Below are positions 16,800 through 24,549 of a stretch of 59,831 nucleotides of DNA, piece by piece. Source of the DNA: Nitrospira sp. CG24C (lineage in GTDB: Bacteria; Nitrospirota; Nitrospiria; Nitrospirales; Nitrospiraceae); assembly GCA_002869885.2 (NCBI GenBank), contig NEWR02000010.1, forward strand, positions 1 through 59,831, read 5' to 3'. Made by a program: the position numbers and the translations under genes. How positions within the stretch are numbered: position 1 is the first letter of the stretch; each line of letters opens with the position of its first letter. The notes beneath the pieces were generated by a model, which saw only the letters and a program-made list of their open reading frames with translations, did not search any database and had not been told where the DNA came from.

Positions 16800-18425
16800 A
16801 TGTCGTTGCCGATTGAGAAGTCGTCGTCGGATGAGTTGGCACGAGAAGTGGCTCGGCGGCGGACCTTTGCGATTATTTCGCATCCGGACGCGGGGAAAAC
16901 CACACTGACCGAGAAGCTCCTCCTTTATGCCGGAGCGGTGCACTTGGCCGGGGCGGTTCATGCGCGGTCGCATCAGCGTGCATCGAAGTCAGACTGGATG
17001 GAGCTGGAGCAGGCGCGTGGCATTTCCATCACCTCCACCGCGCTCCAATTTGATTATGAAGGTGTACGGGTGAACCTGCTCGATACGCCTGGCCACCAGG
17101 ACTTCAGCGAAGATACCTATCGCACTCTCATGGCGGTAGACAGCGCAGTCATGGTGCTCGACTGCGCCAAAGGTATAGAGCCACAGACCAAGAAACTGTT
17201 CGCCGTCTGTCGTAAACGCAATATCCCTATCATGACCTTCATCAATAAGATGGATCTGCCCGGACGCCATCCGTACGAACTCCTGGAGGAGATTGAACAG
17301 ACCTTGGGCATGACGGCGGTCCCGTTCAATTGGCCCATCGGGGAAGGGGCAGGGTTTTTGGGTCTGTACGATCTTCAAGAGCCTCAAGTCTTATTCTTCC
17401 AACGAACCCTGCACAACCAACGCCGGGCACCGATGAGAGTGGAAACGTTCCCCCACCCAAGTCTGGCGGAGACACTCGGAGAGGCCTATGGCCCACTACA
17501 AGAAGAGATAGCCTTGTTGACCGGCGCCGGGACCAAGTTCGACCGCGACCGCTTTCTCGCAGGCCAACTCACGCCGGTTTTCTTTGGGAGCGCCCTCACC
17601 AACTTCGGCGTCGAACCATTTCTGAACGGGTTCCTCCGGCTCGCACCGCCGCCGGGACCACGAATGAGTTCGGAAGGACCGGTGCAGCCGACGGAGGAGC
17701 AGTTCTCCGGTTTCGTGTTCAAAATTCAGGCGAACATGGACCCACAACACCGTGATCGGATGGCATTTTTACGCATCGTGTCCGGCCGCTTTGAAAAAGA
17801 TATGATGGTCCATCATGCCCGGCTGGACCGGAAGATTCGTATGACAAGACCGCACCGGCTTTTCGGTCGTGACCGGGAAACGATTGAAGAGGCCTACCCA
17901 GGCGATGTCGTCGGGTTCGTGAATCCAGGACTCTTTGCCATCGGCGATACCCTCAGTTCCGGCACACCTCGCTCCTTCGATGCGATTCCATTATTTCCCC
18001 CTGAATGCTTCGGCGTGCTTCGAAGCCAGGATCTCACGAAACAAAAACAATTTCAGAAGGGACTCCAACAGCTCGAAGAAGAAGGGGTCATGCAGGTGTT
18101 CTATTCACCGGATCATGTACGGAGGGAACCGGTCTTGGCCGCGGTGGGAGAGCTCCAATTCGATGTCGTCGCTTCGCGGCTTGAAACCGAGTATGGGGTC
18201 AAGACTCTCGTCGACCGGATGCCCTTTGTCCTGGCCCGCTGGGTGAGCGGCGATCCCGACACGATCGCCAGGATCTATTGGCCGCAGGATACGCGCCGGC
18301 TCGTGGATAAGGACGGCAAGATGGTGATGCTCTTCGGCTCCGAACGGCTGCTCGCCTACTGCATGAAAGAATATCCCTCCCTCATGTTTCAGTTGAGAGA
18401 GGAAGTTGGAGCAACAGAACGCTAA
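16800..18425 (+). CDS. prfC: Peptide chain release factor 3
   Basis: RF3 is a ribosome-bound GTPase that removes RF1 or RF2 after termination. The 541-residue protein has the GTPase motifs G1 (SHPDAGKTTLTEKLLLYAGA), G3 (DTPGHQDFSEDTYRTLM) and G4 (NKMD). The insertion AGAVHARSHQRASKSDWMEL, with the switch region RGISITSTALQFDY, is typical of RF3 and separates it from EF-G. Domain II and III blocks (FVFKIQANMDPQHRDRMAF, AAVGELQFDVVASRLETEYG) follow. The start has AAGGAA upstream. It is monocistronic as far as can be seen. Confidence 0.96.
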   Translation: MSLPIEKSSSDELAREVARRRTFAIISHPDAGKTTLTEKLLLYAGAVHLAGAVHARSHQRASKSDWMELEQARGISITSTALQFDYEGVRVNLLDTPGHQDFSEDTYRTLMAVDSAVMVLDCAKGIEPQTKKLFAVCRKRNIPIMTFINKMDLPGRHPYELLEEIEQTLGMTAVPFNWPIGEGAGFLGLYDLQEPQVLFFQRTLHNQRRAPMRVETFPHPSLAETLGEAYGPLQEEIALLTGAGTKFDRDRFLAGQLTPVFFGSALTNFGVEPFLNGFLRLAPPPGPRMSSEGPVQPTEEQFSGFVFKIQANMDPQHRDRMAFLRIVSGRFEKDMMVHHARLDRKIRMTRPHRLFGRDRETIEEAYPGDVVGFVNPGLFAIGDTLSSGTPRSFDAIPLFPPECFGVLRSQDLTKQKQFQKGLQQLEEEGVMQVFYSPDHVRREPVLAAVGELQFDVVASRLETEYGVKTLVDRMPFVLARWVSGDPDTIARIYWPQDTRRLVDKDGKMVMLFGSERLLAYCMKEYPSLMFQLREEVGATER

Positions 18426-18862
18426 CTGGTTCTTAGCGCGAGACTTGTTAGGTTTCTGAATCCCTTCGGCCTTCAGCCTGTTGTGCCTATCTCGCACTTC
18501 ACGCGCCATGGGCCACTGCCGTACGAGTATGCACGTAGTTGGAGGCAAACGAGTGCAGCGTCTATCCTCTGAGAAAACCTACGTTTGACTCATTGATTTT
18601 CTCCCATCTCCTACAGTCTCTCCGCACGTGACCAAAAACTTCTCGCGCCACGCCTTATTTTCAAGATGTTTGCGCTGACCGCCCCTCCCATGCGGCGGCA
18701 CAGGCTTTGCTCTAACCTCTGTGACGGGGCGAAGGGTTAGCCCTTTTCACCTCTCCTCGGGTACCGACGTCAGTTCAGCAATCCGACAGAGGTACTTCGC
18801 GTGAGAGCTTGGCTTCTCCGGCAGGCCTGCCACTGCCGGTGAGAAATTATGGGAATGTCAGT
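18426..18862 (+). promoter_or_regulatory. Long leader with hairpins before the BACON protein gene
   Basis: The 437 bases contain no supported gene. CTAACC (near 18712) can pair with GGGTTAG (near 18735), and GGCAGGCCTGCC near 18820 is self-complementary just upstream of the start. The arrangement suggests a structured leader, but it does not fit the c-di-GMP-I (GEMM) consensus or any other riboswitch class I know. The first part contains TTTCTGAATCCCTTC, also found near 33934. Confidence 0.25.
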
Positions 18863-19861
18863 ATGAACTGGATAAGAGCCATCGCCGGCGTGCTTGTGTT
18901 GTGGTCTAGTACGGCTTGGGGTGCCACGTTGACATGGAACGCCAACAGCGAACCAGACCTGGCAGGATATCGTGTCTATCAATGCAGTCAGCTACCATGT
19001 AGTAGAGCATCGGGCAACGCATCTTCTCTCGCCACGGTGGGAACAGCGACAAGCTTCAATATCGGGACGCCCGCAGTCACTCAGTACTACTTCATTACGG
19101 CCTATGACTTTGCCAATAATGAGTCGACCGAGAGCGGCCTCACAACCTTCACACCCGCCGGGTCACCTCCGCCTGTCGTGCCACCGGTCATCGGGGCAAG
19201 TCCGACAAGCTTCTCCTTCGCTGCAACCCAGGGCGGCGCCAACCCTGCGACCCAGACCTTGAGTATCAGCAACACAGGGGGCGGTTCATTCAGTTGGAAT
19301 GCCGGGGAAAATGCCACCTGGTTGGCCCTGAGTCCGGTTTCTGGGACTGGAAACGGCGCCGTGACGTTGACGGTAACTACTGGCAGCTTGACGGCTGGCA
19401 GTTATAGTGGCGCTGTGACCGTGAATGCTCCCGGAGCCTCCTCGGTGACGGTGCCAGTGACGCTCACCGTTGCAACAGTTCCCATACCACCGGCTATTGG
19501 GGCAAGTCCGACGAATCTCTCCTTCGTTGCAACAGAGGGTGGCGGCAACCCGGCGCCCCAAACCCTGAACATCAGTAATACAGGAGGAGGCTCGCTCACC
19601 TGGAGTGCCACTGAGATTGTCGACTGGTTGGCGCTGAGTCCGGCCACTGGCGCAGGCAATGGCGTTGTGACAGTGTCTGTGGCAGCTGGCGCTAGAACCG
19701 CTGGAACCTACAATGGCAACATCACGCTCACTGCCATCGGAACTTCCCCAGTTACCGTGCCAGTAACGCTCACCGTCACCACATCCCCCCCGCCTCCTCC
19801 ACCACCGGCCCCGACAGCACCGCCGACTCCTAGAGGACTGCGCATAACTCCCATACAGTAA
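18863..19861 (+). CDS. Secreted protein with fibronectin-like domain and two BACON-type repeats
   Basis: The 332-residue product starts with a signal peptide (IRAIAGVLVLWSSTAWGA, cleavage about residue 20). A fibronectin-III-like domain follows (WNANSEPDLAGYRVYQC ... YYFITAYDFANNES). Two repeats of about 90 residues come next, each opening IGASPTSFSF or IGASPTNLSF and containing LSISNTGGGS, WLALSP and a VTVPVTLTV end. This pattern matches BACON-type beta-sandwich domains, usually surface-attached or carbohydrate-binding. The C-terminus is proline-rich (PPPPPPPAPTAPPTP). ATG 18863 is chosen because it gives the signal peptide. It is probably exported to the periplasm, cell surface or outside. 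Confidence 0.85.
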   Translation: MNWIRAIAGVLVLWSSTAWGATLTWNANSEPDLAGYRVYQCSQLPCSRASGNASSLATVGTATSFNIGTPAVTQYYFITAYDFANNESTESGLTTFTPAGSPPPVVPPVIGASPTSFSFAATQGGANPATQTLSISNTGGGSFSWNAGENATWLALSPVSGTGNGAVTLTVTTGSLTAGSYSGAVTVNAPGASSVTVPVTLTVATVPIPPAIGASPTNLSFVATEGGGNPAPQTLNISNTGGGSLTWSATEIVDWLALSPATGAGNGVVTVSVAAGARTAGTYNGNITLTAIGTSPVTVPVTLTVTTSPPPPPPPAPTAPPTPRGLRITPIQ

Positions 19862-19890
19862 GACCTGCCAGGTCTTGAGACAGAAACGCG

Positions 19891-19956
19891 TTAATCTGGT
19901 TCATCTGGTTTGTTTCGTTCATTTGGTTTATCTCGTTCAACCAAACAAGAGAGACC
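19891..19956. repeat. GT/CA hairpin, copy 5
   Basis: Left arm of CTGGTTCATCTGGTTTGTTT words, turn CTCGTTCAACC, short right arm CAAACAAGAGAGACC. The right arm is shorter than in other copies. It lies between convergent stops at 19861 and 19999. Confidence 0.8.
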
Positions 19957-19998
19957 ATCCGGCTGTCGCGCTTCATGCGCCGCCGGTGATGCGCACAG

Positions 19999-21558
19999 CT
20001 AGGCTCGGCCGCCGTCAAAACCAGAGTCTCGCCACTTCTCTAACAGAGCGATTCGCCGTACCAACTGTGCAACGGTCGCCTGATCGACCTTACCGCCAGT
20101 TCGCTTGATGAGTTCCGCATTGAGCCGGCGATGATCGATACCGGCCTTTCGCGCCACGGCGCCGACAAGGGCTCGATGCTGGTCCCGCAATTCATTCTTC
20201 TTGTCATAGAGCGGCACTGATGTCTCGGCAACATCCGTGCTCTCGCCGGATAATTCCAGCTCATCTCCCCCGATCAAGGCATCCACCCTGGCCACCCCGT
20301 GCAAGGGAACGTACTCTTTCAATGAAGTCGCGGCCGTACCGAACAGGGTGCGCTGCATGGAAGGCATGATCTCTTCCAATACATGGTCGCGTTCGGCCTT
20401 GATGCGTTTGGCATAATGAACGAGGGTCGCGTCCTTGGGCAGGTAGAGCCAGGCCCTCTGCGGCTTCGGTAGCCCTTCCTGCATCCGGACGAATCGCCCG
20501 ACGACTTGTCTGAAGTACATCTCGGTCAGGACATTCGTGGCGTAGACACCGACACGGAGCCTCGGAATATCGACGCCTTCACTCACCATATTTACGGCAA
20601 CAAGCCATTGCTGGTTCTTATGCTGTGCGAACGAGGCGATCGTCTTTGATGCCGACGGATCGTCCGATATGGCCACATGTGCGCGGCTTCCGGTGATACG
20701 GCCCAGCAGCTCCGCCACCTGCCTCGCATGGTCCTGATTCATCGCGACGATGAGCCCGCCGGCATCCGGCTGTTCCTGCTTGCGGAGTCGGCGCAGCTCG
20801 GCGTCGGCATCCGTGATGACAGGTCCCAACCAACTGTCTTGCAAGAGCGCGGTCTTGAGCCTCTCGCGCTGTAGTTCAAAGGTGAGTCCATCCTCGAAAG
20901 TCGCCCGATGTTCGCGACCTTCCGAGAGCCACGCCAGTTCTCCCTCGTAGCTCGGAAAGAGAATCGGACGGCAGACGCTCTCACGAATCGCCTCGGCATA
21001 TCCATAGGTGAAATCCGCCTGGCTCTCGCCCTGCTCATACCGCACGTAAGGAATCGGATTGTTATCGGAGCGAAAGGGAGTGCCGGATAGGGCCAAGCGA
21101 AAGACCGCGTCTTCGAACGCTCCCAGCAACGCGTTGCCCCAATCTTTTCCCTCGCCCGCATGGTGCAGCTCATCAAAAATAAGCAGCGTGGGCCGGCTCC
21201 GGCAAGCACGCCGAAATACATCCGGCGCAAGACACACTTGTTGATAGGTCACGACCGCGCCTTGGAAGTCACGCGCTTCGATCGCCTGCTCGTTCGTCAG
21301 ATCGGGATCCAGGTGAATGCCAACCAGGCCTGCAGCGGTCGCCCATTGCGTGCGCAGGTGGTTGGTCGGACAAATAACCAGCACACGGCTGGCGACTCGA
21401 TCGGCCAGGTATTGATGGGCGATTCGAAGCGCGAAACGAGTTTTTCCCGCTGCGGGTGTTGCCGTCGCAAGAAAATCAGGACGCGTATGGGTCAGGACAC
21501 CGGACACGGCGCGAGCCTGCCACTCGCGCAGCTTGGCCGTCCAGGGAGACAAGGTCAC
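19999..21558 (-). CDS. Superfamily 2 DEAD/DEAH helicase, SSL2-like
   Basis: The 519-residue protein has Walker A as ATPAAGKTRFALRIA, motif II as FDELHHAG (DELH), motif III as LALSGTPFR, and helicase C-terminal motifs NMVSEGVDIPRLRVGVYATN and FRQVVGRFVRMQ. An N-terminal REWQARAV segment fits a Q-motif-like contact. It is a stand-alone SF2 ATPase like COG1061 proteins, which are linked with DNA repair or restriction-like systems, but no nuclease or methylase neighbour is present here. The two-base spacing to the DeaD region is filled by variable-arm hairpins, so cotranscription with deaD is unlikely. Confidence 0.88.
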   Translation of the reverse strand: MTLSPWTAKLREWQARAVSGVLTHTRPDFLATATPAAGKTRFALRIAHQYLADRVASRVLVICPTNHLRTQWATAAGLVGIHLDPDLTNEQAIEARDFQGAVVTYQQVCLAPDVFRRACRSRPTLLIFDELHHAGEGKDWGNALLGAFEDAVFRLALSGTPFRSDNNPIPYVRYEQGESQADFTYGYAEAIRESVCRPILFPSYEGELAWLSEGREHRATFEDGLTFELQRERLKTALLQDSWLGPVITDADAELRRLRKQEQPDAGGLIVAMNQDHARQVAELLGRITGSRAHVAISDDPSASKTIASFAQHKNQQWLVAVNMVSEGVDIPRLRVGVYATNVLTEMYFRQVVGRFVRMQEGLPKPQRAWLYLPKDATLVHYAKRIKAERDHVLEEIMPSMQRTLFGTAATSLKEYVPLHGVARVDALIGGDELELSGESTDVAETSVPLYDKKNELRDQHRALVGAVARKAGIDHRRLNAELIKRTGGKVDQATVAQLVRRIALLEKWRDSGFDGGRA

Positions 21559-21958
21559 TGCAGCCCCTTAATTCTCAGGCTTGGGTCGAAGGCTGAAGGC
21601 TGAAGGTTGAGGTTTGGCATCACGAACATTTCAGCTTTGAGGCCATCCCGCTTTTTCGCCAGTCACGCCCGCCCGCCTTTTTCTCAAGTCATCACTCAAC
21701 AGGCACAGGAGGTAGGAGTTTTCGGCTGTGGCCGTCGAGCGAGACCCTTCTGAGGGCGCGCACTCCGGGAGCAAAGAAAACTCCTACCTCCCTAGCACCA
21801 CGCCTACTGAGACTACGCACGACACTTTCACCTAACCTGCACTCCGAATGCCCTTCTTATTTCCACTCGAAGAGGGCGTAGCCAGGCTGTCCTTGACTGC
21901 GCACATCGAACGAGCACATTCTGATCGTGCGCGTTCTGCGAGCAAAAAGGGCACCTGG
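21559..21958. other. Intergenic stretch with variable-arm elements D and E
   Basis: Apart from the two hairpins at 21708-21791 and 21872-21968, a single arm of GAAGGCTGAAGG words at 21589-21605 is visible. No gene is supported. It holds the promoter of the SSL2-like helicase and the 3' region of the DeaD-like gene. Confidence 0.65.
21708..21791. repeat. Variable-arm/conserved-core hairpin, copy D
   Basis: Arms GGAGGTAGGAGTTTTC and GAAAACTCCTACCTCC are perfect complements. The core (CTGTGGCCGTCGAGCGAGAC ... CGCGCACTCCGGGAGCA) is a diverged form of the consensus that still pairs with itself in the middle. Confidence 0.85.
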
Positions 21959-21968
21959 CTATGCCCTC
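21872..21968. repeat. Variable-arm/conserved-core hairpin, copy E, overlapping the deaD stop
   Basis: Left arm GAGGGCGTAGCCAGGCTGTC and right arm GGGCACCTGGCTATGCCCTC pair with few mismatches. The core is close to copy C. The right arm includes the last codons and the TAG (21959-21961) of the DeaD-like gene, so the element supplies the end of that protein. Confidence 0.85.
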
Positions 21969-23728
21969 CCTCCCCTTGGCTGCTCCACAAACAATCTTAC
22001 TGCTACCTTCTGTCCTTTGATCCTGGTCCGGCTGAGAGTCTCGATGATCTCCCGAGCCAATACTTCCGGCACTTCTACCAGGGAAAATCGATCCATCACT
22101 TCGACAGCGCCGATCACGTTGGAATTGAGCCCTGCCTCGTTGGCAATAGCCCCGACAAGGTCACCCGGACGGATTCCTGCCTCTCGGCCTGCCCCGATAT
22201 ACACCTTGGCCATCCCTGCCGTTCGTCCGCCGCGACCAGGCGCGTTGAACGGTCTGCCCTGTCCCTCTCTCGGGATCATGCCACCGGCCCGTCCTCGAGG
22301 ATCTGCCATAGGGCGCCGCGCCATCGATGGCCGCTCCGGCGGCCTGGACGACATTGCCGGAATATCCTGCTCTTTTCGCTCCCCACCCTGAATACGAAAG
22401 ACAAGTTTCATGGCTGCCGCCGCCACATCCATGGGATCTTTCTGTTCAGCGAACGACGCGACCACGGCCCGGAACAGATCCAGATCGCCGACCGCGAGCA
22501 CCTCTTCAATCTCGCGTTTGGTTCGTGCCAGCCGCTTCGTACGAAGATCAGCAACGGTCGGCACTGGCGTCACGACAATTTTGGCTTTCGTCAGCTGCTC
22601 AATGTTCCACAGCAACCGCTGCTCGCGCGGGTCGATGACGGTGATCGCAGACCCTTCACGTCCGGCCCTTCCAGTCCGCCCGATCCGATGGACATAGCCT
22701 TCCGGCGACGTCGGCAAATCGTAGTTCACGACATGCGACACGGATGGAATATCCAAACCCCGCGCCGCCACATCGGTGGCCACGAGGAGTTCAGTCTGCC
22801 CGGCTCGAAACGAATTCATCACGCGATCGCGCTGAGGCTGATTCATCCCGCCATGGATCGCTTCAGCCCGATGCCCACGGCTCGTCAGCATTGCGGTGAT
22901 CTCATCGACTTCGATACGTGTGCGGCAAAATACGAGGGCCGACTTCGGAGCTTCCACATCCAGAATACGAGCCAATGCCGCCTCTTTATGCTGCCGGGCC
23001 ACGATGTAGGCTGTTTGATGGACACGCGGCGCGGCGCCGGCCTTGAGCGGCTCCTTGGCAATCCTGATCTCTACCGGCTCCTTCAGATGGCGCTTGGCAA
23101 TGGCCGCGATCCTGGCGGGCATGGTGGCGGAGAACAACGCCGTCTGCCGCTCTTTGGGCGTCTGCTCAAGAATGGCGTCCAGATCCTCGGCAAATCCCAT
23201 GTCCAGCATCTCATCGGCCTCGTCCAGCACGACCGTCTGAATCGTCTTGAGCTGCAAGGTTTTACGGCGGATGTGATCCAGCGCCCGCCCAGGGGTCGCC
23301 ACGATGACATCGACACCACGCCTGAGCGCCTGGAGCTGCAACCCCATCGCCTGGCCTCCATAGACCGGGAGCACGGAGATTTTCAATTCTTTGCCATAGC
23401 GCGTGACGGCTTCGCCGACCTGTATGGCCAACTCTCTCGTCGGCACCAGGACAAGTGCGGAGGGGCAACGCCGTGCCGAATGGGCGATGCGCTGCAGCAA
23501 CGGCAGCGTGAAGGCTGCCGTCTTGCCGGTTCCGGTTGCCGCTTGACCCAAGAGATCGCGCCCCGCCAATAACGGAGGGATCGCCTCCCGCTGAATCGGC
23601 GTGGGTTCTTCATAGCCCAGCGTGTCGAGCGTCGTCAGCAGAGCCGCTTCCAAGCCCAGTGCCGCGAACCCTGGAGAAAAACCCTTCGCCTGCGTATCCG
23701 TCGGTGGATGAGAGGTGTCATGTTTCAT
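21959..23728 (-). CDS. deaD: DEAD-box RNA helicase, DeaD/CsdA type
   Basis: This 589-residue ATP-dependent RNA helicase probably acts in ribosome assembly or mRNA unwinding at low temperature. Motifs in order: Q motif region (GYEEPTPIQREAIPPLLAGR), Walker A ATGTGKTAAFTLPLL, DEAD box VVLDEADEMLDMGF, motif III SAT, and motif VI HRIGRTGRAGREG. A glycine/arginine-rich linker (about residues 470-510) leads to a DbpA-type RNA-binding domain (VYIGAGREAGIRPGDLVGAI). The last residues, EQPRGGRA, come from sequence overlapping a hairpin repeat. The 5' side is a long leader of about 250 bases, common for cold-regulated helicases, but no specific element is recognised. Confidence 0.95.
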   Translation of the reverse strand: MKHDTSHPPTDTQAKGFSPGFAALGLEAALLTTLDTLGYEEPTPIQREAIPPLLAGRDLLGQAATGTGKTAAFTLPLLQRIAHSARRCPSALVLVPTRELAIQVGEAVTRYGKELKISVLPVYGGQAMGLQLQALRRGVDVIVATPGRALDHIRRKTLQLKTIQTVVLDEADEMLDMGFAEDLDAILEQTPKERQTALFSATMPARIAAIAKRHLKEPVEIRIAKEPLKAGAAPRVHQTAYIVARQHKEAALARILDVEAPKSALVFCRTRIEVDEITAMLTSRGHRAEAIHGGMNQPQRDRVMNSFRAGQTELLVATDVAARGLDIPSVSHVVNYDLPTSPEGYVHRIGRTGRAGREGSAITVIDPREQRLLWNIEQLTKAKIVVTPVPTVADLRTKRLARTKREIEEVLAVGDLDLFRAVVASFAEQKDPMDVAAAAMKLVFRIQGGERKEQDIPAMSSRPPERPSMARRPMADPRGRAGGMIPREGQGRPFNAPGRGGRTAGMAKVYIGAGREAGIRPGDLVGAIANEAGLNSNVIGAVEVMDRFSLVEVPEVLAREIIETLSRTRIKGQKVAVRLFVEQPRGGRA

Positions 23729-24086
23729 AGATTGCCTCGAAGGATTTTTTCAGCTGTCATGCTGGTCAATTGATAACTGGACTGTGACTAAGTTGTTGTC
23801 ATACTACTGGAGTTCTACTGAGAAGAGATAGCAGGCCGGCAAAAAAGCCTCGCTCCTCACCTGCACGACCCCGTTCTGCCAAGTCGCGATCTCTCCCCAG
23901 GCGAAGGCATTCTATCAATGCTCTTTCCAAGCTTGCTCGTACTCTCGCCCCTAAGGGGTTATCCAACTACTCCACTTTCTGTGCATAGGGCTCTTGGGAG
24001 GTTTCTATTGCGGCCGTCGAACGAGCACAGCATTATCGTGCGCGTTCCGGGAGCAGAGAAATCTCCCAAGAGCCCTATGCTTCTTT
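23729..24086. other. deaD leader and variable-arm element F
   Basis: No gene is supported. Near the deaD start lies a T-rich patch, and CGGCAAAAAAGCC occurs near 23838. The right third is element F (23983-24080), directly past the stop of the small gene at 24087. Confidence 0.6.
23983..24080. repeat. Variable-arm/conserved-core hairpin, copy F
   Basis: Arms GCATAGGGCTCTTGGGAG and CTCCCAAGAGCCCTATGC are exact complements, and the pairing continues through GTTTCT/AGAAAT with one mismatch. The core has GTCGAACGAGCACAGC and ATCGTGCGCGTTCCGGGAGC. It ends seven bases from the stop codon of the small gene at 24087. Confidence 0.9.
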
Positions 24087-24284
24087 TCACTCTTCTGGCG
24101 GCTGGATCGGCCCCGCCCATTCCCCTTTAGCGAGCGTCACTTCTTGAAACCCGCCATCCGGCCATTGAAACTGACCGACTTCATCGACTTGTACAATAAA
24201 GGGGTCGGCTTCATGTGCCAGGCCCCGAAACCAATACCAGCCGGCCGCGGTGGGTTTGCCCTCGGTCCATCGATAGCCAACCAT
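24087..24284 (-). CDS. Small hypothetical protein, tryptophan-rich
   Basis: The 65-residue product reads MVGYRWTEGKPTAAGWYWFR and continues to GEWAGPIQPPEE. The pattern of a short W-rich domain with GKPT..GWYW and a G.WAGPI ending recurs in small bacterial proteins of unknown function, so I take it as genuine. An AAGGAA lies eight bases before the ATG. It has no signal peptide or membrane segment. It lies between deaD and hrpB, with element F after its stop and a MITE-like element upstream. Confidence 0.65.
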   Translation of the reverse strand: MVGYRWTEGKPTAAGWYWFRGLAHEADPFIVQVDEVGQFQWPDGGFQEVTLAKGEWAGPIQPPEE

Positions 24285-24387
24285 CTATCCGTTTCCTTTT
24301 CGTCTCTAGCACAAGTCTGATACAGTCCGAGAGGATATTGTAATATCCATTGTGCCGCAGGAGGCCCTGACATCTCCAGTCGCACCG

Positions 24388-24530
24388 CAGGCTGTTCAAA
24401 AAGACCGTCAGCAAGGCCGCAACTTCTACTGTAGGATGAGGCCGAGGTTAAGGTTGAGGGAAGATCAGATTCTTTTTCTCAGCCTGAACCTTAGCCTTCC
24501 CGAAGGCTGGCGGACTTTTTCAACAGCCTG
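24388..24530. mobile_element. MITE-like element with a nested AAGGTT-word hairpin
   Basis: Termini CAGGCTGTTCAAAAAGACCG and CGGACTTTTTCAACAGCCTG (complement CAGGCTGTTGAAAAAGTCCG) form inverted repeats. The interior holds a second hairpin whose arms are GAGGCCGAGGTTAAGG (24438 on) and CCTGAACCTTAGCCTTCC (24483-24500). The termini are related to those of the two 122-bp copies at 49068 and 56133. It ends 19 bases before hrpB. Confidence 0.75.
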
Positions 24531-24549
24531 TTAGAACACCGAACCTATC

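Noticed and set aside
18690..18790. Possible c-di-GMP (GEMM) riboswitch before the BACON protein
   Set aside because: GGGTACCGACG and a GACG...GAAGG stretch recall the motif, but the GGCAAACC and GACGCAAAGCC blocks are missing.
21848..23572. Long open frame on the plus strand across the DeaD-like gene
   Set aside because: It lies antisense to a strongly conserved helicase, has no recognisable domain and an arginine/proline-biased composition typical of antisense frames in GC-rich DNA.
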